Assembly: GCA_903929065.1 (NCBI GenBank)
Contig: CAIYTJ010000335.1
Coordinates: 1-59,248 of the forward strand
DNA from: an uncultured Bacteroidales bacterium
GTDB lineage: Bacteria > Bacteroidota > Bacteroidia > Bacteroidales > Paludibacteraceae
Length of the DNA: 59,248 bases
Reading direction: 5' to 3'
Shown: piece by piece, positions 46,540-53,571 of the stretch
Position numbering within the stretch: the stretch's first letter is position 1
Layout of the letters: every line of letters begins with the position of its first letter
Notes under the pieces: generated by a model
Databases searched by the model: none
What the model was told of the DNA's origin: nothing
The model's input: the letters and a program-made list of their open reading frames with translations, nothing else
Program-made: the position numbers and the translations under genes

Positions 46540-47379
46540 CTAAATAAATTTAATGGCCTCTTTAACCGTCATTTTTTCCTTGATGTTTCTGGTCTGTGCC
46601 AGTTGATTACAAACAGAGATAATGCCATTTTCAAGCATGTCCTGCCCATTAAATATTTCGGCACTCATGCAGTCGACGGTACAGGCAAGGATTCCGGCAT
46701 CACTCAGGGTGTCAAGGCTTTTTATACCTGCATTATTTTTACCGATTCCGGCATCATTAAAAAACACGGCCTTAAGGCTATGTTTCTGAGCATAATGTCC
46801 TGCACTTACACCACCGTGCGACCCACATACAACAATATCGCCTGCATTGCTCTCATTTAAGAAGGTAATACTATCGGCTACGGTAATGCTCACTCCATTA
46901 ATTTGTGTTTGAATTTGTTTTTTCAGTTCAACCTTGCTACCGTTTTCTTTCTCTTCAATAATAAGTGATTCAGCATTCTTATTTTCTTTAGTCGAAGAAG
47001 GTAGATTGATTATTTTGGCAACGGATTCCTGAACTGAATCGCCGGGTTGGATTCCGGCTTCTTCAGCCAGTGTATTGGTGTGACTTATAATTCCGCTTTC
47101 CCAGGTATCGCGGGCAACACCAATTTCGGCGCTATTGTGGTCAACAGCACAGGCAAGAATATTCGCAGCTTCATAATGTGAGAGACCACAGATACCTGCC
47201 TGATTTTTACCTATACCGGCATTGTTGAGAAAAACTGCTTTTACGTGACAGTTTGTTAGCTTTCTGGCAAAAGTCCCGTTGTCACCGCAATGTGATGCGC
47301 AGACAAGAATCGGACTTGCATTGTCGGGTTGTAAATCACCTAAACTATCGAGGAGTATTACAGATTCAGGTAAATTCAT
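46540..47379 (-). CDS. Internally duplicated protein of unknown function linked to iorAB
   Basis: A 279-residue protein built of two copies of one domain of about 115 residues (roughly 8-122 and 164-279), joined by a charged linker. Shared landmarks are VCASHCGDNG / VCGSHGGVSAG, KAVFLNNAGIGKNQAGI / KAVFFNDAGIGKNNAGI, ILACAVDHNSAEIG / ILACTVDCMSAEIF and a GIIS segment. The Gly-rich loops look like a ligand-binding pocket. I do not recognise a named family. No signal peptide. It follows iorB on the same strand after an inverted repeat and may be co-transcribed. Confidence 0.75.
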   Translation of the reverse strand: MNLPESVILLDSLGDLQPDNASPILVCASHCGDNGTFARKLTNCHVKAVFLNNAGIGKNQAGICGLSHYEAANILACAVDHNSAEIGVARDTWESGIISHTNTLAEEAGIQPGDSVQESVAKIINLPSSTKENKNAESLIIEEKENGSKVELKKQIQTQINGVSITVADSITFLNESNAGDIVVCGSHGGVSAGHYAQKHSLKAVFFNDAGIGKNNAGIKSLDTLSDAGILACTVDCMSAEIFNGQDMLENGIISVCNQLAQTRNIKEKMTVKEAIKFI

Positions 47380-47401
47380 TAGTTTATAATTTTTATACCA
47401 A

Positions 47402-47530
47402 CCCCTAACCCCTAAAGGGGAACTAAGTTACTTCAGTTTATATAATTATGAATAAACAAAACATACCAGACAAGACTAACTTAGTTCCCCTTTAGGGGTT
47501 AGGGGTATTTCCTTTAGGGGTTGGGGGTCA
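47402..47530. repeat. MITE-like element with perfect 29-bp arms
   Basis: Arms 47402-47430 and 47477-47505 are perfect reverse complements (29 bp), with a 46-base centre. A third partial copy (TTTAGGGGTTGGGGG) at 47513-47527 overlaps the end of iorB and supplies its last codons. A related arm is found at 38515-38535. It would form a strong hairpin between iorB and the next gene. Confidence 0.8.
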
Positions 47531-48125
47531 TTTCACGGGCTATCGATATTCCCTTCTCGTAGGCTTTGATGTTTCCTGCAATAAACTTTTCAGGAACGCT
47601 TTCGCGTACTATTTGAATCATCTCCTCGTGCGAATAGCCTCTGAATTCGGCATAAATGGCCAGCATAACGATATTCATCATTTTGCTTATATCAAAATCT
47701 GTACTTTTATATTCTTCGGGATCAATAATAAAGGTCTTCAGTCCCGATCGCTTTATCAGTTCTGTTTTCGATTCAGGCATATCTTTTTCTAGACGGGTGT
47801 TTACGCTGGAAGTGGATAGCTCAAAAGTGCTTGAGAAAACAATGCCATCTTCTTTCAGGCAATGCAGATAGCGCAGTGTTTCCGTTTGCTCGAACGACAA
47901 GAGGTAATCCACATCACCGGCTTTGATAAAAGGCGATAACACCGGCTTGGTTGAATAGCGGAAATGACTTTCGACACCTCCACCACGTTGTCCTAACCCT
48001 ATTACGTCCGAAATTTTTAACTCGTAACCAAGTTTCATGTAATACTTGCTTAAGAGGTTGCTGAAAAGAAGAATTCCTTGTCCTCCCACACCAGCTATGA
48101 TAATATTTTTTCCTGTATCCTGCAT
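47514..48125 (-). CDS. iorB: Indolepyruvate:ferredoxin oxidoreductase, beta subunit
   Basis: A 203-residue gamma-type subunit of the 2-oxoacid:ferredoxin oxidoreductase family. It begins with IIAGVGGQGILLFSNLL and has DVIGLGQRGGGVESH, the typical CoA/TPP-site segments. With IorA it converts aryl pyruvates from aromatic amino acids to aryl-CoA and reduced ferredoxin. The last residues (TPNP, stop) lie in a dispersed repeat, so the natural end may have been altered. It starts three bases after iorA. Confidence 0.92.
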   Translation of the reverse strand: MQDTGKNIIIAGVGGQGILLFSNLLSKYYMKLGYELKISDVIGLGQRGGGVESHFRYSTKPVLSPFIKAGDVDYLLSFEQTETLRYLHCLKEDGIVFSSTFELSTSSVNTRLEKDMPESKTELIKRSGLKTFIIDPEEYKSTDFDISKMMNIVMLAIYAEFRGYSHEEMIQIVRESVPEKFIAGNIKAYEKGISIAREMTPNP

Positions 48126-48128
48126 TTT

Positions 48129-49934
48129 TTACGATTTTATGGCGTCAAACTTACAAGCCGTAGAACACAATCCACAGCCCACACAAAGATCCTCGTTAAT
48201 AACTATCTCCACTTTTCCGTCTTTCCCTTTTTTACTTTCAATGGCTAAACATCCGATATTGATACATTTACGGCATTGCGTACAAAGCTCCTGATCAATG
48301 GAATAAGCATCACCTTTAGGCAGCTTAAATTTGGTTACACACGGTTTTTCTACAATAACCACCGAATTAGTATCCGCTTTTACTGCATTCAGAATCGCTT
48401 TTTCCAGGTTTTCAAATTCGTAGGCATCTACGGTTACAATATCTTTTACTCCGATGGCTTCGCAAACTTTGGCAATTTCCAGTTTATTTTCCGGTTTGTA
48501 ATTAAACCCAAACTCACTGGAAGCCACATGCTGACCACCGGTCATTGCCAGACAGCTGTTGTCGACAATAATCGTAGTTGACTGACTATCGTTGAAAATC
48601 AGATTCATCAGTCCGTTGATTCCGGTTGCCCAAAAACCACCATCGCCAATCATGCCCACAAATTTTTCTTTGTGATCAGTTGCCACATTGTAACCATGAG
48701 CCAGCGCAATGCTCGATCCCATACATTTTTGCAGCGAATAGGATTCCATGTGTGGAAAACACCCGATTAAACCACAGGTAACATCGGCAGACGCCTTGAT
48801 TTTATGTTTACGTAATATTTGTGATATGAAGAGGTGAGAACATCCGGCACAACTAACAGGCAAACGGAAAGGAATGCCTTCCATAAGCGTTCTTTTTGGT
48901 GCGTCGGGAAGGAGTTTTTCCTCAATAATATCCGGAGTAAAGCGCATCATTTCGGGGAATTTAGGGAATAATTCTTTACCAATAACCACAATTCCCAAAT
49001 CCTTGATATTTTTTTCCATAATATCATGACCATCTTCAATCACATAGAGTTTTTCTACGTGTGCGGCCAGTTCCCGAATCAACTTTTCAGGAAGCGGCAT
49101 AACCATTCCCAGTTTTAAAATCGAGGCATCGGGCAACACTTCTTTGGTATAAAAGTAAGGAGTTCCTGCGGTAATTACCCCAATCTTATTACCCTTCAAC
49201 TCCAGTTTATTAATATCAAATCCGTTGCTGTCGGCAGCCAGGCGCTTCATATGTGCCGGAAAATCATTAAAGCATTTCACCAACTTAGGATGCTCAGAAC
49301 CTTTTGCGTTCATCATCATGGTGGTCATAATCACTTTACTGAAACTTACCGTATATTTTTTTCTGCATTTAACTTTGTACGTGTAGTCTTCATCAATGGC
49401 AACTGCACTGGTTGTTTTGCAGATTACGGATGTAATTTTAAGTATCACCGGAGTACTGTATTCTTCGCTGATCTCGAATGCTCTAATCATCAGGTCTTTG
49501 GCCTCCTGACTGTCGCTTGGCTCCAATACCGGGATATTAAACATGTTTCCGTAATGACGGACATCGTTGTAGTCGTCACCCGCAATACGGCCTACATCAT
49601 CGCCAACCACCAATACCAGGCCGCCGTTTATCTGACTGCCGGCAGCTCCACCCAATGCATCGGCTGCCACATGTAAACCCACTGTTTTCATTACTGCCAG
49701 GCTGCGATAACCTGCAAACGAAGCTCCAATGGCTACTTCAAGGCCTACTTTCTCATTCGTCGACCATTCACAATAGATATCCGGATACCGCTGTTGGGTA
49801 TAATCCATTACTTCGGTGGAAGGGGTACCCGGGAAACCGGAAGCAACTTTTACGCCTGCTTCAAAGGCACCTCTGGCAACTGCTTCGTTACCATTCATCA
49901 TTTTCATTGTTGTAATCTTATTTTCTGTCTGCAT
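48129..49934 (-). CDS. iorA: Indolepyruvate:ferredoxin oxidoreductase, alpha subunit
   Basis: A 601-residue subunit. The pyrimidine-binding domain begins near residue 10 (NEAVARGAFEAGVKVASGFPGTPSTE). The TPP-binding domain has SCAGCSHLF and GDGGFWATGINGLMN. Two 4Fe-4S motifs end the protein: CTQCRKC and CVGCGLCSTAC. It requires strict anaerobic conditions in relatives. The first cluster motif (CTQCRKCINIGC) has the shortened spacing typical of IorA. A complete promoter lies 60 bases upstream. Confidence 0.94.
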   Translation of the reverse strand: MQTENKITTMKMMNGNEAVARGAFEAGVKVASGFPGTPSTEVMDYTQQRYPDIYCEWSTNEKVGLEVAIGASFAGYRSLAVMKTVGLHVAADALGGAAGSQINGGLVLVVGDDVGRIAGDDYNDVRHYGNMFNIPVLEPSDSQEAKDLMIRAFEISEEYSTPVILKITSVICKTTSAVAIDEDYTYKVKCRKKYTVSFSKVIMTTMMMNAKGSEHPKLVKCFNDFPAHMKRLAADSNGFDINKLELKGNKIGVITAGTPYFYTKEVLPDASILKLGMVMPLPEKLIRELAAHVEKLYVIEDGHDIMEKNIKDLGIVVIGKELFPKFPEMMRFTPDIIEEKLLPDAPKRTLMEGIPFRLPVSCAGCSHLFISQILRKHKIKASADVTCGLIGCFPHMESYSLQKCMGSSIALAHGYNVATDHKEKFVGMIGDGGFWATGINGLMNLIFNDSQSTTIIVDNSCLAMTGGQHVASSEFGFNYKPENKLEIAKVCEAIGVKDIVTVDAYEFENLEKAILNAVKADTNSVVIVEKPCVTKFKLPKGDAYSIDQELCTQCRKCINIGCLAIESKKGKDGKVEIVINEDLCVGCGLCSTACKFDAIKS

Positions 49935-49991
49935 AGTAAAAAATGACTCATCTTATTATTGCCACTTTTATCATTTTTATGATAATTCGGC

Positions 49992-50022
49992 CAAAAATAC
50001 TGCTTTTTTCTTACATTCCAAA
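49992..50022 (-). promoter_or_regulatory. Full -33/-7 promoter of iorAB
   Basis: On the minus strand TTTG (50022-50019), a 19-base gap and TATTTTTG (49999-49992). The start would be near 49985, about 50 bases before the ATG. Confidence 0.7.
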
Positions 50023-50259
50023 ATCAAACAGCAATTTAATAAAATAAATTGTAATATTATTGTTATAAAACAAGGAAGAAAATTTGCAGAAAGGGTTTAG
50101 AACAAAGTCGCCTTTGAAGTCATAAATGAGCAGTTAGGCAGAGATGAATCGGGTAAGAAATATCGTCCTTAAGGCCGACAATTTTTCATAACAGGCTGGA
50201 CTTTCTTCTTGCACGAAACAGGCTGGAGACTATGTCTAACAAGCTGGTCCTCTTTAATT
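50023..50259. other. Intergenic gap with a short repeated motif
   Basis: No gene or RNA is recognised. The motif ACAGGCTGGA occurs at 50191-50200 and 50218-50227, and ACAAGCTGGT at 50239-50248, at spacings of 27 and 21 bases. Confidence 0.4.
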
Positions 50260-50838
50260 TTAATTTCTATTTCTTTTTTTCATTACTTCAATTCTGGCTT
50301 TGGTCATTCGTTCACTAATCCCGCCTTCGTCCAGAAATTCACGCTCCAGTTTCTTAATCTGTTGTGCCAGTAAATAAATAGTAACATTTGTAAGGCTATA
50401 AAGGACATTTGCTGCCACTTCCGGATTATCGCTTTCACTGCCTTTTTTGAAAGTTTCATAAGTCTGATTGGGTGTGCGGTGCTTTTTGGTCAGCTCAGCA
50501 TAATACGGGTGTTTTTTATCCCAAAAAGTAAGCCTGCGAACGTTGATAAAATTGAGGTAGTCTTTCCTGAGTTCATCCAGGGAGCAACGTGCCACATTGG
50601 TAAGAAATATCTCCGTTTTTTTCGATGTGCCCGAAGCCATGCTTCCTTCCAGAATATTTTGCTGCCCCGACCGAGCCGCCTGAACCATCTGGTCATAAGT
50701 CCGGTCAAACTTACTAACCCATTTCTCACAAAATCTGTTGGTACCCAGAAATATTATTTCAGCTTTCTGAAAGGTAATCAGATGTTCATAACCACCGTGC
50801 TTTGGAATAAAACCATCTTCATTGTACTGTTTGTCCAT
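50260..50838 (-). CDS. Four-helix-bundle protein (23S rRNA intervening-sequence/suffix family)
   Basis: A 192-residue all-helical protein. The core LITFQKAEIIFLGTNRFCEKW and QAARSGQQNILEGSMASGTSKKTE match the four-helix-bundle family related to proteins encoded in 23S rRNA intervening sequences and to Avd of diversity-generating retroelements. The C-terminal half (ISERMTKARIE...) is the longer suffix form. No reverse transcriptase or template repeat is nearby. Function is unknown. The gene lies beside the 82-bp repeat array. Confidence 0.82.
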   Translation of the reverse strand: MDKQYNEDGFIPKHGGYEHLITFQKAEIIFLGTNRFCEKWVSKFDRTYDQMVQAARSGQQNILEGSMASGTSKKTEIFLTNVARCSLDELRKDYLNFINVRRLTFWDKKHPYYAELTKKHRTPNQTYETFKKGSESDNPEVAANVLYSLTNVTIYLLAQQIKKLEREFLDEGGISERMTKARIEVMKKRNRN

Positions 50839-50925
50839 GGCTTAATGTTTTAATCGTTATTTTTGTCTTAGTTTTTTTTCTTCTCAGTCGACTTTGGGGA
50901 CACTTACGACCGCTGTGCAGCTTTG

Positions 50926-51277
50926 AACAATGTCACAACAGTCCCCATTGTCCCCCAAATATTCCATTTTCTGTATATAATCTCCCTGATTCTCTTCCAC
51001 AGCGTTGAATAATGTCCCAAAAGTCCCCATTGTCCCCCAAATATTCCACCTTCAGTGTATAATCTTCCTGATTCTCTTCCATAGCGTTGAACAATGTCAC
51101 AACAGTCCCCATTGTCCCCCAAATATTCCACCTTCTGTGTATAATCTCCTGATTCTCTTCCACAGCATTGAACAATGTCACAACGGTCCCCATTGTCCCC
51201 CAAATATTCCACCTTCAGTGTATAATCTTCCTGATTCTCTTCCACAGCGTCGATCAATGTCCCAAAAGTCCCCCAAT
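50926..51277. repeat. Tandem array of four 81-82 bp units plus a partial unit
   Basis: The unit is anchored by TGTCxCAAxxGTCCCCATTG at 50931, 51013, 51095, 51176 and 51258, giving periods of 82, 82, 81 and 82. Units differ at few positions, and the intervening parts are conserved too, so there are no unique spacers. Odd and even units show a slight alternation (CACAACAG against CCCAAAAG). The array fills the gap between the McrC-like stop (51280) and the four-helix gene. A 29-base core recurs at 58320-58348 with three changes. Confidence 0.9.
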
Positions 51278-51279
51278 AA

Positions 51280-53565
51280 CTACAGCACCACAGCCTTCAT
51301 CAATTCCGTCAGTGAAACGGCAAAAGGCAATGCAGAATTGCGTGCTCCCAAATATCCCTGAAGCTGAGTTATATCCCATCTTGTGTTCTCAAACTCCTTT
51401 TCAGTTTCTGGGGTAATATCATAAACAAGATAAAACTCCTGAGTTGGATTAGGGTATAACTTTGAAATCATAGTTAGCTTCGAAAATATCCTTGGTCCTT
51501 TGCAATCAAGTTTGAATAACCTGCTTGTTGTAGTTTCACCTGTTGTATGAAGTAAAATATATTTTGCACCTGTTTCTTTGGCGCTGAGTCTCAGTGAACC
51601 TCTTGTAGAACCTGTTCTGGCATTATATAATTTATTACTGGTTATCCATTTTAAATGTTCAGCATCTTTATAGAAACCAATCAATACAAATGTTTCGTCA
51701 GGCAATAATCCCCGGTTTTCCCCATAGGTTTCAGGCAGCAAATCATTGACTTCGTTTATTTCATTCGTTTTATAGGTTTCAAAAGCTTTCAGCGAAATCT
51801 TTTCCCGTTGAGAAGCCCTGTTCAGAAAATGCTCCGTTACCTCGCTTAAGAATTTCTTTAGCTCTCTGGAACCATCATTACTATCCGAAGGACTTATTGC
51901 AAAAGCTCCTAACCCCGGAATAATTTCATGAAACCCCTTTTTCTGATATTTCTCCGAACCCGGATAAAGAATATAAGCCCCTCCGGTTCGCCTGATAGCA
52001 TCTTTGTAGGAATGCATTTTCAGCAAATCAACCCTTTTTACATTGCCTTTTATTATTTCTTTCTTTTCGGTGCTTAACTCTTCCTGCATTTCTTCTTCCG
52101 ATAGTTTTTTATCACTCAGATCACCGAATATCGTCGAAAGATTATCAATCTTATACTTGGCATCAAAGTGAATATGCACAATCAGTTCTTCTTTTTCAGC
52201 CTGAGCCTGCGATATGCCAAATGGCCAGATTGACAAGGTATAATCCGGACGCATATCCATAGTCCAGCTGCCTCCGTGTGGATATTCCTTCTTCCCCGAA
52301 AATGCCCGGTTATAGCTGAATTCAATATGTAACTTTCTGTTTTTCGAAGAATAAATTCCCTTTAGCGGGATATATTTCCCCTGCCGGAGTTGTAATCCCA
52401 ACCCATCTTCGGTTTCCTTTATCAGGTCTTTAATTTCATCAGGTTTAATGTCAAACAACTCTTTCAAGATGTCCAGCAACTTAAAGAACAACCAGTATTC
52501 GTACAACACAGCCACATCTTTTTTATCACTGCTGTACACATCCTCACCACCATGCCACACCAGTCTGGCAGCAAGGTCAAACATCAACCACACCCGCAAA
52601 ATTTCCCGATAGCCTTCTTTGCGTTGTAACACAGGACTATTCAGCGGTAAGGTCGTTGGATTGGATATTTCCTTGAAAACAGAATGACTCAGATACTCTT
52701 CCAGTTTGCTCTCAAGCAGTGTGGCTTCAGTTTTAAGCCGGCTGTCACCTTTCAGTTTTATTCTGAAATCGCCTATAAATGAACGGAAAGAATTCAGGGC
52801 ATATTTCACAAAACGGTTCTCGGGAGTATCTACCGTTTCTGTTTTGGAGGTAATATTGATTTTGGAAGGCACCGATGGCATCCTCGTTTTCAGGGGATGA
52901 TTATCCGGTAAACTGATCCGGTTTGTTGCACTGGTAATTTGTCGCAGAGCAGAACTATCCATGCGTTTTACGGCACGAATATCTTTTATCGAATCGCAAT
53001 CTTTCCACCGGGTAACGGGCGACGAAATAATTTTATACACCGAATCATTGAATTCGGCTGAATCAATAATGGATTTTATAAAAGCAAACCGCTGATACAG
53101 GGTTTTGGCATCGGCATTAAAATCAACTTCCACCAGTTGTGAAACCGGAGAATTGTGTTGAAGCAAAAGCTCCGTACATTTATCGGTAATGTCCACAAGC
53201 ATTTGCCTGTAATCGCCCCGGTAACTGGTTTTTCTGGATTGTACTTCCAGTTTCAGATCAGTGCATTCAGCTCCCGTAGCGTCCTCTACAATCAGAGTAA
53301 GCGTTCCAACGTAAATATTAGGCGAAATCCTTCCGGTAGCGGGATTTATTTTCGATCGGCTTACTATCTCCGAAGTTTTAAGACGGTAGCCATCGGTTAT
53401 TTTATACTCATAGAAATAACCCTCCTGAATCTGAACCGGAGCTTCACCATTCTCCGCGGCGTCTGCCGGTTCAAAAATGGATGATTCATTGCCTTCACCA
53501 AAAATTGTCAGTACAATCGGTTTATTGGCAAATTCCTTAGTTATAACTTTTGAGTTTTCCGACAT
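51280..53565 (-). CDS. McrC-like DUF2357 PD-(D/E)XK nuclease, partner of the EVE-McrB protein
   Basis: A 761-residue protein. The N-terminal half matches the DUF2357 type of McrC-like proteins (VDTPENRFVKYALNSFRSFI, LPLNSPVLQRKEGYREILRVW). A PD-(D/E)XK nuclease core follows at about 430-490: MRPDYTL gives an Asp, LIVHIHFDAKYKI gives the D-x-K, and KMHSYKDAIRR continues the fold. The last 130 residues (VLIGFYKDAEHLKWI, TGAKYILLHTTGE) look PUA/EVE-like. It should cut DNA when directed by the AAA+ subunit encoded six bases upstream. Modified-base dependence is inferred from the McrBC family. Confidence 0.83.
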   Translation of the reverse strand: MSENSKVITKEFANKPIVLTIFGEGNESSIFEPADAAENGEAPVQIQEGYFYEYKITDGYRLKTSEIVSRSKINPATGRISPNIYVGTLTLIVEDATGAECTDLKLEVQSRKTSYRGDYRQMLVDITDKCTELLLQHNSPVSQLVEVDFNADAKTLYQRFAFIKSIIDSAEFNDSVYKIISSPVTRWKDCDSIKDIRAVKRMDSSALRQITSATNRISLPDNHPLKTRMPSVPSKINITSKTETVDTPENRFVKYALNSFRSFIGDFRIKLKGDSRLKTEATLLESKLEEYLSHSVFKEISNPTTLPLNSPVLQRKEGYREILRVWLMFDLAARLVWHGGEDVYSSDKKDVAVLYEYWLFFKLLDILKELFDIKPDEIKDLIKETEDGLGLQLRQGKYIPLKGIYSSKNRKLHIEFSYNRAFSGKKEYPHGGSWTMDMRPDYTLSIWPFGISQAQAEKEELIVHIHFDAKYKIDNLSTIFGDLSDKKLSEEEMQEELSTEKKEIIKGNVKRVDLLKMHSYKDAIRRTGGAYILYPGSEKYQKKGFHEIIPGLGAFAISPSDSNDGSRELKKFLSEVTEHFLNRASQREKISLKAFETYKTNEINEVNDLLPETYGENRGLLPDETFVLIGFYKDAEHLKWITSNKLYNARTGSTRGSLRLSAKETGAKYILLHTTGETTTSRLFKLDCKGPRIFSKLTMISKLYPNPTQEFYLVYDITPETEKEFENTRWDITQLQGYLGARNSALPFAVSLTELMKAVVL

Positions 53566-53571
53566 GGTGGA

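Noticed and set aside
50926..51277. CRISPR array
   Set aside because: Units are contiguous and conserved over the whole 82 bases, so there are no unique spacers; no cas genes are in the window.
50260..51277. Diversity-generating retroelement, because the four-helix protein resembles Avd and repeats follow
   Set aside because: No reverse transcriptase, no template/variable repeat pair with adenine-specific changes and no variable protein are present.
50904..51361. Open frames of 80-118 codons on both strands across the 82-bp array
   Set aside because: The unit is stop-free in several frames, so the frames arise from repetition; the period is not a multiple of three and no start signal or homology supports a protein.
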